Source of the DNA: an uncultured Allomuricauda sp. | Lineage (GTDB): Bacteria; Bacteroidota; Bacteroidia; Flavobacteriales; Flavobacteriaceae | Reading direction: 5' to 3' | Assembly (NCBI RefSeq): GCF_947499585.1 | Contig: NZ_CANMOO010000001.1 | Span: 434,001 to 498,000, forward strand | DNA length: 64,000 nucleotides | Translations under genes and position numbers: made by a program | Shown here: positions 25,786-34,796 of the stretch, one piece after another | Layout of the letters: each line of letters starts with the position of its first letter | Position numbering within the stretch: position 1 is the first letter of the stretch | Notes under the pieces: generated by a model | What the model was told of the DNA's origin: nothing | What the model saw: only the letters and a program-made list of their open reading frames with translations | The model's database searches: none

Positions 25786-27081
25786 TTACTTTCCTTCGTA
25801 TTTGCCCATATAGCGTTTCCAAAGTTTGGTTTGGTGGGTTTCTAAAGAAATATCCCTACCATCAATAAAAGCTCTTGAAAGTTGATTGGTTCGCATATCC
25901 AAGGCATCTCCTTCAGAAATAAACAATGTTGCACTTTTTCCAACTTCTAAGGTGCCATAATCGGAATCAATACCTAATATTTTAGCTGTGTTTCCTGTTA
26001 ATAATTGTACCGCTTTTTCCTTTTCTAGCCCTTGTGCAACTACTTGACCTGCATAAAAGGGAAGATTTCTAGTTTGAAAATTGGATGCGGATGCATTCTG
26101 CAAACCTACCAACAAACCTGCTTCCATCAACAATTTTGGCAATTTGAAAGTGAAATCATAGTCATCATCATCGTATTTTGGAAGAGTATGGGTAAAGTTC
26201 ACCAACACAGGAATATTATGTTCTTTTAAGAAATCACTGATTTTATGTGCATGGTATCCTCCAACAAGTACAATGTTTTCTGCTCCAGATTTCTTTGCAG
26301 TGGTAATGGCGTCCATCATTTCTTTTTCACCATCGGCATAGATGTACAAATGTTTTGTTCCATTGAAGACACCTTGCATGGCGGCAAATGCAGCATTACT
26401 TTCTTTTGCACTGTCTTTTCCATATGCGTTTGCATTGTGCATAAAAGTTTTTACCTCGTTTGCTTGCTTTTGGTAGTCTTTGTTAGGGATAAAACCATTG
26501 GGCTCCCCCATCCACCATCTACCTCTTCTGAAAATTGCTGGCCAATTCAAATGAATTCCATCATCCACTTTCACAGTGGCATCTTCCCAATTCCAAGCAT
26601 CAAACTGAACAATTGACGATGTACCCGAAATTCTTCCTCCTTTGGGAGTGATTTGTCCTAGCAAAACTCCATTAGGACGCATGCTTTCCACAACTTTGGA
26701 TTCTGCGTTGTAGGCTATAATGCTCCTAACATGCGGAATAATGTCGCCAATTTCATCTTGGTCATTACTTGCCCTAACTGCATTTACTTCAACCAAGCCT
26801 AAAGACTTTCCTGGGGCTATAAAGCCTGGGTAGATGTGTTTTCCGCTTGCATCTATAATTTGGCCTTTGCTTTCTACTTCAGAACCGCCTATAGCCGTTA
26901 TTTTTCCATTTTCAAATACTATAGTGCAGTTCTTTTTGATGGTGCCGTTACCAACATGGGCAGTAGCTCCTGTAATCGTAATTGTTTCTTGCTGAACTGG
27001 AGCCGGTGTCTGCTGCGCTGTTGCTGCAAAAACACTTATTAGCCCAGATAGTATAAATACTGATATAACTTTTTTCATCAT
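25786..27081 (-). CDS. Secreted amidohydrolase-superfamily protein, probably non-catalytic
   Basis: 431 aa with a signal peptide (MMKKVISVFILSGLISVFAATAQ). The fold is that of imidazolonepropionase-like amidohydrolases: a small beta domain ending in GKHIYPGFI and a C-terminal GTLEVGKSATLFISEGD segment. The HxH metal motif that should follow PGFI is missing: the sequence reads APGKSLGLVEV. That suggests loss of hydrolase activity or a partner role. It lies 8 bp downstream of a 980-residue paralogue and is in its operon. Start may be either Met of the MM pair. Confidence 0.82.
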   Translation of the reverse strand: MMKKVISVFILSGLISVFAATAQQTPAPVQQETITITGATAHVGNGTIKKNCTIVFENGKITAIGGSEVESKGQIIDASGKHIYPGFIAPGKSLGLVEVNAVRASNDQDEIGDIIPHVRSIIAYNAESKVVESMRPNGVLLGQITPKGGRISGTSSIVQFDAWNWEDATVKVDDGIHLNWPAIFRRGRWWMGEPNGFIPNKDYQKQANEVKTFMHNANAYGKDSAKESNAAFAAMQGVFNGTKHLYIYADGEKEMMDAITTAKKSGAENIVLVGGYHAHKISDFLKEHNIPVLVNFTHTLPKYDDDDYDFTFKLPKLLMEAGLLVGLQNASASNFQTRNLPFYAGQVVAQGLEKEKAVQLLTGNTAKILGIDSDYGTLEVGKSATLFISEGDALDMRTNQLSRAFIDGRDISLETHQTKLWKRYMGKYEGK

Positions 27082-27089
27082 TTTATATT

Positions 27090-30032
27090 TTAAAGGCTTT
27101 CGCAGTGAAACTTTGGTTTTTTACTCTCTTTTGGACCTTGCATTTCTGCTCCATTCTCTTTTTCATTCAACATCATATTGATGAGTTGACTACGTTCCTG
27201 TTTTACAGATGCTCTAAGCATCTTATCTTTTTCTAGGTCGAAATAGACAGTACCTTCAATCATCGTTTTTTCTGCTTTTGCATACACAGAAAGGGGATGA
27301 TTGTTCCACAATACTAAATCTGCATCTTTCCCAATTTCAATACTTCCTACCCGATTGTCGATGTGCAATAACTTAGCTGGATTCAAGGTCACTGTTTTCC
27401 AAGCCTCAATTTCTGACATACCACCATATTTAACCGTTTTACCAGCTTCTTGGTTCAATCTTCTGGACATTTCCGCATCATCACTGTTTATGGCCACTGT
27501 CACACCTTGACTGGCCATTATTGCCGCATTGTGGGGAATCGCATCGTTTACCTCGTACTTGTAGGCCCACCAATCGCTAAAAGTTGAACCTCCCACTCCG
27601 TGCTCGGCCATTTTATCAGCTACTTTATAACCTTCCAAAATGTGCGTGAAGGTGTTTACCCGAAAATTGAATTTTTCTGCCACTTTCATCAACATATTGA
27701 TTTCACTTTGCACATAGGAGTGACAACTAATAAAACGTTCTCCGTTTAAAATCTCCGCTAGGGTTTCCATTTCTTCATCATGACGAACAGGTAGCCCCGA
27801 CTTCTTTTTGGCATCATATTCCTTGGCACGTTGAAAGTAATCTACAAAGAGTTGTTCCACACCCATTCTTGTTTGCGGAAAACGTGAAAAACTTTGCCAG
27901 TTGGATTGTTTTACATTTTCTCCCAAAGCAAACTTTATAAATTTAGGTGAGTTTTGGAATATGAGCCCATCAGCACTTTCGCCCCATTTTAATCGTAAAA
28001 TGGCTGAGCGCCCTCCAATAGGATTTGCGGAGCCATGAAGTAACTGAATCGCAGTCACTCCACCGGCCAAATTTCTATAAATATCCATGTCCTTGGGATC
28101 AACAACATCTGTCATTTTTACTTCAGCAGTAGAATTGTGTCCTGCCTCGTTTATGGCCAAGGCCCCAATATGCGAATGTTCATCAATGATACCCGCGGTT
28201 AAATGTTTTCCAGTTGCATCTACTACTTTGGCATTTCCAGCACTAAGTTCCTTTCCAATTTTGGTAATCTTACCATTTTTGACCAGAACATCTGTAGTTT
28301 CCATAATGGTTTCACCAGTCCAAACCGTTGCATTTTTAAAAAGGACATTTTCTTGTTTAGGCTTTGTCTTGTATCCGTAACCCACATTTGGATAGGAGAG
28401 GGGCATCAACTTTGGAGTATTGTTTATAGCATCTTTTTTCGCTTTTTCCTCAAAAGAAGCTGTTTTACGAACGGTTACTGAAGATTCGTTTCCGTTAGGT
28501 AGTGTTATTTTACCTTTAATGTTTTCAGAATCCGGAGTAATAAGTGCTATTAACCTGTATGATTTTCCATCGTTGTTGGAAAAGGACAAATTCAACCAAT
28601 CTGCTTTGTAATCAATTTTTGAATCGAGTTTTTCCTCACCCTGCTTTACCTCTGCTTTGGGTTTGTTTGTTTCCCCCGTTATGGATAGGAGGTATGTTGC
28701 TCCGTCTGCGGTAAGATTGTAATCACCTCGAATATCCTCTCGGTCTTTAGAATTGATGATATTTTTTACTCCTTGCACCCAATTTTCATGCAAAATGCTT
28801 CCTTTTTCGAAAATGTCTCCAGAGGTAATCAACAAGTTTGCTTGTCTACCTACTTGTAAGGAGCCTATTTGATTGGATTTTCCTAAGATGTTTGCAGGTA
28901 CAGAAGTCAAGGCCTCCAAAGCTTTTGTTTTGGAAAGCCCATGATTAATGGCTTTCATGAGTTTTGATTTAAAATCTGAAGGAGACTTTAAATCATGTAA
29001 AGTGATAGAAAATTGAATTGCATTTTCTTCCAACACTTTTGGGTTGGAAGGAGCCAAATTCCAATGCCTCATATCTTTTAAAGCAACATAATGTGCTTCA
29101 TAAGGATTGGATACGTCATAAGCTTTAGGGAAGTTAAGCGGAACTATTAATTTGGCGTTGGTAGCTTTTACCTCTTTTATGTATTCGTATTCATCACCTC
29201 CAGCCAATATAGCATATTGAACTCCAAATTGATCACCAATTTTATCAGCTCTCAATACGTTCCCATTTTTTCCGGCAGCAAAAATCTGTGTCATTCCTTT
29301 GTTTTCTATTAAAGCTTCCAGCGAACGGTCTTTGGTATCTATATTACCTTTATCATACCAATCCATATCATAATACAACTGGCGCATTAACGAAGTAGCT
29401 CCCATTAAAGAAGTTGGGTAGGATTGATTCTTGGCAATACTTTTTTTGAAAGAGAAATATTGAGCTGATTTATCTTCTAATATCCTTTTGGATTCACTTC
29501 CCTGGTCGTTTAGGGCAACAAGAACACCAGAACCTCTTGCTATACCATCTTGGATATGGGAATTGACCACTCCAAAACCAGCTTTTCTAAGTTCTTGGGC
29601 TTTTTTATCATCATAACTAAAGCTCGAAATAGCATCGTTTTCAGGCATAATATGATCATTCCAGTAAAACCCTTCACGAGAAGCGTTGTATTGGGCTGAT
29701 CTACCTCGGGTTTTAGCCTTCTCGGGTTTTTTTACACCAAAGCTTGAGAATACATCAATAAATGAAGGGTAAATGTACTTCCCTTCTAAATCTTCAACCA
29801 CGGCATTTTTTGGAATGCTCACCGTGTTTCCTACCTGAACTACTTTTCCATTTTGGACAAGCAATGTTCCGTTTTCAATAACTTGGGTAGGAGTAACATA
29901 AATCTTGGCATTGGTAAATGCCATGTAATTGTTGTTTTTTGTTTTAACACCATCATTTTTTGGAAAATAATCTTGTGCAAACAAAGAGACACTTCCCAAA
30001 AGCAGGGAGAGTGTTAGGAGTCTCATTTTCAT
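27090..30032 (-). CDS. Large secreted two-module amidohydrolase
   Basis: 980 aa with a signal peptide (MRLLTLSLLLGSVSLFAQ). It contains two amidohydrolase-like modules in tandem. The N-terminal one (about 30-420) has GKYIYPSFIDVFSSFGV, where the HxH motif is lost. The C-terminal one (about 560-950) keeps GIIDEHSHIGAL (H619, H621), FISCHSY, NTFTHILEGY and the Asp in AINSDDAEM, so a dinuclear metal site is plausible. Its closest recognisable relatives are imidazolonepropionase/dipeptidase-like enzymes; substrate unknown, probably a periplasmic cyclic amide or peptide. The next gene downstream is another inactive-looking copy. Confidence 0.87.
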   Translation of the reverse strand: MKMRLLTLSLLLGSVSLFAQDYFPKNDGVKTKNNNYMAFTNAKIYVTPTQVIENGTLLVQNGKVVQVGNTVSIPKNAVVEDLEGKYIYPSFIDVFSSFGVKKPEKAKTRGRSAQYNASREGFYWNDHIMPENDAISSFSYDDKKAQELRKAGFGVVNSHIQDGIARGSGVLVALNDQGSESKRILEDKSAQYFSFKKSIAKNQSYPTSLMGATSLMRQLYYDMDWYDKGNIDTKDRSLEALIENKGMTQIFAAGKNGNVLRADKIGDQFGVQYAILAGGDEYEYIKEVKATNAKLIVPLNFPKAYDVSNPYEAHYVALKDMRHWNLAPSNPKVLEENAIQFSITLHDLKSPSDFKSKLMKAINHGLSKTKALEALTSVPANILGKSNQIGSLQVGRQANLLITSGDIFEKGSILHENWVQGVKNIINSKDREDIRGDYNLTADGATYLLSITGETNKPKAEVKQGEEKLDSKIDYKADWLNLSFSNNDGKSYRLIALITPDSENIKGKITLPNGNESSVTVRKTASFEEKAKKDAINNTPKLMPLSYPNVGYGYKTKPKQENVLFKNATVWTGETIMETTDVLVKNGKITKIGKELSAGNAKVVDATGKHLTAGIIDEHSHIGALAINEAGHNSTAEVKMTDVVDPKDMDIYRNLAGGVTAIQLLHGSANPIGGRSAILRLKWGESADGLIFQNSPKFIKFALGENVKQSNWQSFSRFPQTRMGVEQLFVDYFQRAKEYDAKKKSGLPVRHDEEMETLAEILNGERFISCHSYVQSEINMLMKVAEKFNFRVNTFTHILEGYKVADKMAEHGVGGSTFSDWWAYKYEVNDAIPHNAAIMASQGVTVAINSDDAEMSRRLNQEAGKTVKYGGMSEIEAWKTVTLNPAKLLHIDNRVGSIEIGKDADLVLWNNHPLSVYAKAEKTMIEGTVYFDLEKDKMLRASVKQERSQLINMMLNEKENGAEMQGPKESKKPKFHCESL

Positions 30033-30096
30033 ATAATACTTATTGGATTAGTCGCTTTAAAGGTAGCGGAAGTAGGGGTATTGTACAAGCTACAAT

Positions 30097-31167
30097 TTAG
30101 AATATATACTTATCATGATAGCTAATCAAAAGACCCACTACTGAATTGTAACTTTTGATGCCTTCCTGTTGATTGTTCGCTTTTAAAAAGGTATTGAAAA
30201 TGGACTTGAATACAGGTTCCAAAGGATTTTCATATTGCTTCCAAAATTCAGAAACCTCTTTAAAATTTTTTTTAACTCCGGGATTTAGTTGTTCAACAAT
30301 TTCTTTAAATTTTACATCATCTTTTCTTGATAAATCTGATAAGCAATAGGCCAAAGCATGGGAATAAGCGGTGTATTTAAAGTATACGTCTTCGTTTCGG
30401 ACAGTGACCAAAAAACCTATAAAATTAGTAGCGTCTTCCGCAGAATAACCTAGCTGATGTCCCACTTCATGACCACTTACGGTCGGCAATCTGTAAAGAG
30501 GTGTTATTCCATTTACTTGGGCTTCATTGGAAAATGGGTTTAGGTAGCCTCCATACCCCATATAAGTTAAGGGAAGACTAAAAAGCGATGATTTAAGGCT
30601 TGGTCTTTTATACTCAAAACTTGGATAGCTTTCCTTTAGTAACCTATAACCATTTTTGGTTTTTTTAAATATTTCTTTTTTTGAATATGGGATTTTTACA
30701 GGATCAATACTGTCTCCTGTAATTTTGGTTTGGTAATGGTTAGCCTTTTCTGCCAAATATTGTGTAAAAGCGACTAATTCATTGTTAGTATATTCTTTTT
30801 CAATCCCCAGCTTCCACGTAATAGGCTGTCGGTAGTAATTCATTCCCCAAAGTAGATGGAATGCAAAATAGGTTATAGATAAAACCACTACGATGTCCTT
30901 TAAAAAAAGTAATGGCTTCTTTTTGATGGATTTTCGATGTATGTACAAGTATCTTCCTGCTAAGATAAAAAGTGCTAAATAAAAAAGATCGCCGATTGAA
31001 AATGGCACCCACCCAAAAAGTGTTCTTAAAAACCATGAAATGCCAGGATACAGTCCGTTGCTATAATATTTTTCAATAAGCTCTGGATAGCTTCCAACCC
31101 ATTTTACAAGAATTATTTGCAAGGGCAGGGCTATGGCAATAACTGTTTTAATTTTCTGTCCCATCAA
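30097..31167 (-). CDS. DUF3810 membrane protein with HEXXH metalloprotease motif
   Basis: 356 aa. Three hydrophobic segments lie in the first 110 residues (IKTVIAIALPLQIILV, FLRTLFGWVPFSIGDLFYL, IVVVLSITYFAFHLLWG), then a soluble domain with SGHEVGHQLGYSAEDATN: a zincin motif H233EVGH237 and a nearby Glu/Asp that could be the third ligand. This is the DUF3810 family, found in Bacteroidota and Firmicutes. I infer a membrane metallopeptidase; that activity is not established as far as I know. It stands between the amidohydrolases and a terminator. Confidence 0.82.
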   Translation of the reverse strand: MMGQKIKTVIAIALPLQIILVKWVGSYPELIEKYYSNGLYPGISWFLRTLFGWVPFSIGDLFYLALFILAGRYLYIHRKSIKKKPLLFLKDIVVVLSITYFAFHLLWGMNYYRQPITWKLGIEKEYTNNELVAFTQYLAEKANHYQTKITGDSIDPVKIPYSKKEIFKKTKNGYRLLKESYPSFEYKRPSLKSSLFSLPLTYMGYGGYLNPFSNEAQVNGITPLYRLPTVSGHEVGHQLGYSAEDATNFIGFLVTVRNEDVYFKYTAYSHALAYCLSDLSRKDDVKFKEIVEQLNPGVKKNFKEVSEFWKQYENPLEPVFKSIFNTFLKANNQQEGIKSYNSVVGLLISYHDKYIF

Positions 31168-31270
31168 AAATTAAAAAATATAAGTGATGTTTTAAACTTC
31201 TAATCTAGTTCTTAATTATTAGATTGCCAATAAGCTTTTGGGTCTTAACAAACCTTTGGATAAAAAATAA

Positions 31271-31298
31271 AAAAAGCCGCACATTGTGCAGCTTTTTT
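31271..31298 (-). terminator. Intrinsic terminator of the PPIase operon
   Basis: The stem pairs AAAAAGC-GCAC with GTGC-GCTTTTT around an ATT loop, with single unpaired bases. On the minus strand it is followed by a T-rich run, as expected for the end of the nrnA-gldI-PPIase transcript. Confidence 0.75.
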
Positions 31299-31317
31299 GG
31301 TGGATTCCTTATACGTT

Positions 31318-32427
31318 TTATTCTTGTACGCCTGTAATTTCCAAATCAAAAACTAAATCAGAATTTGGAGGGATGGGGCCACCGCCTTGTGCTCCATATC
31401 CTAAATGAGGTGGAATAAATAAACGAATCTTATCTCCAACTTTCATAGTTTGAAGACCTTCTTTAAAACCAGGAATAAGGCGCGCTTCTGGACTATAATC
31501 CATCAATACAGGTGAATAGCCATTGCCTTGTTTTCTTTTAGCATCAAACTTATTGTGTCTTGTTGCTACTTCTTCATAATTGCTATCGAACAAATCACCA
31601 TTGGGCAACCAACCTGCATAATTTACCAATACTTTCTGACCTATTTTCGGTTTTTCTCCATCTCCTTGGGTTATAGCGTAAATTTTCAATCCAGATGGAG
31701 TCTCCAATGCTTCTTCTTTTTGTTTGACGAGTACTGAAACCAAATCCTCTTTCATTTTTTTGAAAGCGGCTACCGCTTCTTCTTCTTCGGCAAAATAGTC
31801 AGTCATGATTTGGATGGCATCAAATTTTTTGGCCTCCTTACCATTTCTTACAATTTCCACTTTGTTCATTACCACATCAACTTTGGGTTTGTTTGCAGGA
31901 GGGATAACTTCAACACCAGCAATTGTATCCACTACTTCCATTCCTACCACTACTTCACCAAATACCGAGTGTCTTCCGTCTAACCAAGGTGTTTCTTTGT
32001 GTGTGATAAAGAATTGACTTCCGTTGGTCTTAGGCCCCGAGTTGGCCATGGATAAAATACCTTTTTTGGAATGACTAAGAGAATCATGGAACTCATCCTT
32101 GAACTTGTATCCAGGGTTTCCACTTCCAGTGCCTGTAGGATCACCGCCCTGTATCATGAAATCTTTTATGATTCTATGAAAAATAATGCCATCATAATAT
32201 TTTTTTCCTTTAAGACTGTCAGCTACAAACGGGTTGTTGCCCTCTGCAAGGGATATAAAATTAGCAACGGTTACTGGAGTTTTTCCGTGCTCCAATTTTA
32301 CAATTATATCACCTTGGCTGGTTTGTATATCCGCAAAAATTCCATCGCCTAAGTCAGCATATTTACTGGACTTACATCCAAGGAAAACTATTGAAAATAA
32401 AGTGATTAAAACAAGGGATTGTTTCAT
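31318..32427 (-). CDS. Lipoprotein peptidyl-prolyl isomerase: cyclophilin-FKBP fusion
   Basis: 369 aa with a lipobox (IVFLGC). Residues about 27-195 form a cyclophilin domain: FHRIIKDFMIQGGDPTGTG, FKDEFHDSL, MANSGPKTNGSQFFIT, WLDGRHSVFGEV. After a helical linker, residues about 255-369 form an FKBP domain: GQKVLVNYAGWLPNGDLFDS, LIPGFKEGLQTMKVGDKIR, IPPHLGYGAQG, IPPNSDLVFDLEI. Both are proline cis-trans isomerases that assist folding of exported proteins. The double domain is unusual and lies just after gldI, suggesting a shared envelope-folding role. Confidence 0.92.
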   Translation of the reverse strand: MKQSLVLITLFSIVFLGCKSSKYADLGDGIFADIQTSQGDIIVKLEHGKTPVTVANFISLAEGNNPFVADSLKGKKYYDGIIFHRIIKDFMIQGGDPTGTGSGNPGYKFKDEFHDSLSHSKKGILSMANSGPKTNGSQFFITHKETPWLDGRHSVFGEVVVGMEVVDTIAGVEVIPPANKPKVDVVMNKVEIVRNGKEAKKFDAIQIMTDYFAEEEEAVAAFKKMKEDLVSVLVKQKEEALETPSGLKIYAITQGDGEKPKIGQKVLVNYAGWLPNGDLFDSNYEEVATRHNKFDAKRKQGNGYSPVLMDYSPEARLIPGFKEGLQTMKVGDKIRLFIPPHLGYGAQGGGPIPPNSDLVFDLEITGVQE

Positions 32428-32432
32428 TGTTA

Positions 32433-32990
32433 TTATGGTTTTAGATTTAAACTATCTTGATTAATAATGATTGTATGTAATTCGATTGTAGATTTTAAAG
32501 GAGTTTTTGGTCCGATTTTATTTCCATCACCATGATAACCATATGCCTGTAAAGAAGGAAATAAAAACGTTGCACGCTCACTAATTTTAAGCAATTTAAC
32601 TGCATTTTGTAAGCCAGAAAATAGTTGTTCTTTGTCCACTACATATGAAGTAGGACCAATGTCTTCCATTGAATAGATAGTGTCATTATCAAAAGAGACA
32701 AGATTATAAGAAAACAATATCTGGTCATTGGTCTTTGGCGAATATGTAGCTGTATCGTTTTTGACTTCAAAAAAATATTTAAATCCACTTGGGCTTGCTA
32801 GATAATCATGAACAGTATCCTTTTTAATAATGCCATTTATGATCTTTTCTTCCAGTTCCAATAACTGCTTATTGCGTTCCACGGATTCTTTAAAAAAACT
32901 ACCAGATTTTACTTCTACTGGTCTTCTTGGTTCAGGACCTCCACAGTTTACCAAAAGAATTGCCGCAAAAATTAAAAAAAAAGCTCTCAT
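32433..32990 (-). CDS. gldI: Gliding motility-associated FKBP-type PPIase lipoprotein GldI
   Basis: 185 aa with a lipoprotein signal and lipobox (LLVNC). One FKBP domain is present: NDQILFSYNLVSFDNDTIYS, LFSGLQNAVKLLKISERATF, FPSLQAYGYHGDGNKIGP, LKSTIELHTI. GldI is required for gliding in Flavobacterium johnsoniae and is thought to help fold motility or type IX secretion proteins. The size, lipobox and FKBP layout match GldI rather than SlyD or FklB. It overlaps nrnA by 4 nt and precedes the cyclophilin-FKBP gene by 5 bp. Confidence 0.87.
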   Translation of the reverse strand: MRAFFLIFAAILLVNCGGPEPRRPVEVKSGSFFKESVERNKQLLELEEKIINGIIKKDTVHDYLASPSGFKYFFEVKNDTATYSPKTNDQILFSYNLVSFDNDTIYSMEDIGPTSYVVDKEQLFSGLQNAVKLLKISERATFLFPSLQAYGYHGDGNKIGPKTPLKSTIELHTIIINQDSLNLKP

Positions 32991-34003
32991 GGGTTTAGTT
33001 GGCTTTTGTACATTTTTAAGATACTATTGAATTGTTTAATGGTTTCTTCCATACTGATATCACTTCTTCCTCCGGCAGCATTGTCATGTCCGCCGCCATT
33101 AAAATGATTCCTTGCAAACTCATTTACCGAAAAATCACCTATTGAACGGAACGAAATTTTTATAATACCTTCTTCTTTGTTTTCAATAAAAATCACTGCA
33201 AAAATAATTCCTTCAAGCGTTAATCCATAATTGACAAAACCCTCTGTATCCCCTTTCTTAAAATCATGTTTATCCAATTCCTCTTGTGTTAACGTAATAT
33301 AGGCTGTACTATATTCAGAAAGAATCACCATATTACTTAACGCTACGCCCAATAAATGAAGACGAGATGGGGAATTGGTATCGTAAATATTTTGATGAAT
33401 CTCCATATTCTCTGCCCCGCGATCTATTAAGTCCGCAACCACCCGATGCGTTCTACTAGAGGTTGACCTGTATTTAAACGAACCTGTATCCGTCATAATT
33501 CCTGTATACAGATTAGTGGCAATGGCTTTGGTGATGTCACTCAAACCATCCAAGTACTCTATAAAATTATAAACCATTTCGCAGGTGGAACTCATACTTA
33601 CATCTGAGTAGGTCACCTTGGCATAATCACTTGGTTGTTGATGGTGATCTATCATAATGAAATCTGCCTCTTTTTCTTTTAAAACAGCTCCCAATTGCCC
33701 TGTTCGGGATAAATCATTAAAATCCAAGGTAAATATTACCGTGGCTTCTTCAAGAGCTTTTTTGGATTGCGAATTTTCCTTTTCAAAGTTTAAGATGGCA
33801 TCGCTTCCGGGCATCCATTTTAGAAATTTGGGATAATCATTTGGAGATATGACGGTAACTTGCAACCCTTTTCCTTTAAGGAAGTTTAGGAGCCCAAGGC
33901 ATGAGCCTATGGCGTCACCATCAGGGTTCTTATGGGGTATGATTACGATTTTTTGGGGCTGGGAAAGAATAGACTTGACCGTCGTGATATCCTCTAAATT
34001 CAT
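32987..34003 (-). CDS. DHH-family phosphoesterase, NrnA-like oligoribonuclease/pAp phosphatase
   Basis: 338 aa. DHH motifs are intact: IPHKNPDGDAIGSCLGL (motif I), FTLDFNDLSRTG (II), IMIDHHQQPSDYA (III), TGIMTDTGSFKY (IV), and the DHHA1 end has FNGGGHDNAAGG. NrnA enzymes degrade nanoRNA and dephosphorylate 3'-phosphoadenosine-5'-phosphate, sparing the cell from inhibition of sulfur assimilation. I start at ATG 34003 because the -7 box at 34009-34016 lies inside the longer frame that would start at 34030; transcription would then begin at the ATG. Confidence 0.92.
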   Translation of the reverse strand: MNLEDITTVKSILSQPQKIVIIPHKNPDGDAIGSCLGLLNFLKGKGLQVTVISPNDYPKFLKWMPGSDAILNFEKENSQSKKALEEATVIFTLDFNDLSRTGQLGAVLKEKEADFIMIDHHQQPSDYAKVTYSDVSMSSTCEMVYNFIEYLDGLSDITKAIATNLYTGIMTDTGSFKYRSTSSRTHRVVADLIDRGAENMEIHQNIYDTNSPSRLHLLGVALSNMVILSEYSTAYITLTQEELDKHDFKKGDTEGFVNYGLTLEGIIFAVIFIENKEEGIIKISFRSIGDFSVNEFARNHFNGGGHDNAAGGRSDISMEETIKQFNSILKMYKSQLNP

Positions 34004-34008
34004 GCGGG

Positions 34009-34039
34009 CAAAGATACAATAATATAACATAGAGGTAAA
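34009..34039 (-). promoter_or_regulatory. Promoter of nrnA-gldI-PPIase
   Basis: TTTA (34036-34039, one change from TTTG), 19 nt, then TATCTTTG (34009-34016) on the minus strand. The -7 box ends 5 nt before the ATG at 34003, predicting a leaderless or near-leaderless message. Confidence 0.5.
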
Positions 34040-34272
34040 CCATGACCTCCTATTTTTGTTCGACCGAATTTAAAGTTATGCAACGCTTTTTCTTTTTTTA
34101 AGTACTGTTGTTTTTGTCTTAGGGTGCAAGAAGAATCAAATGCCAATTTCATAGTTACTTCCGTTCCTAGTTTTAGAATTATTGAGTTGAACATGAAGAA
34201 TTGAGAAGCCCGTTTAAAAATAATGTGTGAAAATAGAATGGTTTTTCAAGAATTAAAACAGGAGTATTAAAC

Positions 34273-34303
34273 CTTGTACGTTGCTCGAAAAAACGTAAGT
34301 TTG
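34273..34303 (+). promoter_or_regulatory. Promoter of ndk
   Basis: CTTG (TTG at 34274-34276), 19 nt, then TAAGTTTG (34296-34303): an exact fit to the Bacteroidota consensus and spacing. The start codon at 34320 lies after a short A-rich leader. Confidence 0.65.
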
Positions 34304-34319
34304 CGCAAAATTTAAAAAA

Positions 34320-34739
34320 ATGACTGGAAATAGAACATTTACCATGATAAAACCAGATGCTGTTGAAAATGGACATATTGGTGCAATTTTGGAAAAGATA
34401 ACTGCTGCTGGATTCAGAATCGTAGCAATGAAATATACACAGTTAAGTAAAAGAGATGCTGAGGAATTCTACGCTATACATAAAGAAAGACCTTTCTTTG
34501 GAGAATTGGTTGAATTTATGACAAGAGGACCTATTGTACCTGCCATTTTAGAAAAGGACAATGCGGTTGATGATTTTCGTGCATTAATTGGAGCAACTAA
34601 CCCGGCAGAAGCTGCTGAAGGAACTATTCGTAAATTATTCGCTACGAGTATAGGTGAAAACGCTGTTCATGGTTCTGACAGTGATGAGAATGCAGCAATA
34701 GAAGGTGCTTTCCATTTTTCAGGTAGGGAAGTGTTTTAG
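34320..34739 (+). CDS. ndk: Nucleoside-diphosphate kinase
   Basis: 139 aa, the usual length. Residues include [17 protein letters not shown], the [15 protein letters not shown] nucleotide-binding segment, IGATNPAEA and the phospho-histidine H117 in [12 protein letters not shown]. It exchanges gamma phosphates among NTPs and dNTPs in the cytoplasm. It is a single-gene unit with its own promoter and a bidirectional terminator. Confidence 0.97.
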   Translation: MTGNRTFTMIKPDAVENGHIGAILEKITAAGFRIVAMKYTQLSKRDAEEFYAIHKERPFFGELVEFMTRGPIVPAILEKDNAVDDFRALIGATNPAEAAEGTIRKLFATSIGENAVHGSDSDENAAIEGAFHFSGREVF

Positions 34740-34769
34740 TTTTTTGTTAGTAAAAACTTTTGAAAACAT

Positions 34770-34796
34770 AAAAGCCACTCCTATCGAGTGGCTTTT
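34770..34796. terminator. Bidirectional intrinsic terminator
   Basis: AAAAGCCACTC (34770-34780) and GAGTGGCTTTT (34786-34796) form an 11-bp stem with a 5-nt loop. Its last base is the first base of the stop triplet of the convergent GNAT gene. Transcripts from both sides end here. Confidence 0.85.

Larger units (their letters stand above)
34004..34319. other. Intergenic region between divergent nrnA and ndk
   Basis: 316 bp without a credible gene. It holds the nrnA promoter at the left end and the ndk promoter at the right end. A weak hairpin GAGGT/ACCTC lies at 34032-34049 between the -33 and upstream sequence of nrnA. The middle is AT-rich, contains only short unsupported frames, and shows no convincing RNA fold. 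Confidence 0.6.

Noticed and set aside
34000-34194. Possible 64-residue gene in the nrnA-ndk gap
   Set aside because: No promoter in the right place, no recognisable features, and it overlaps the promoter region of nrnA.
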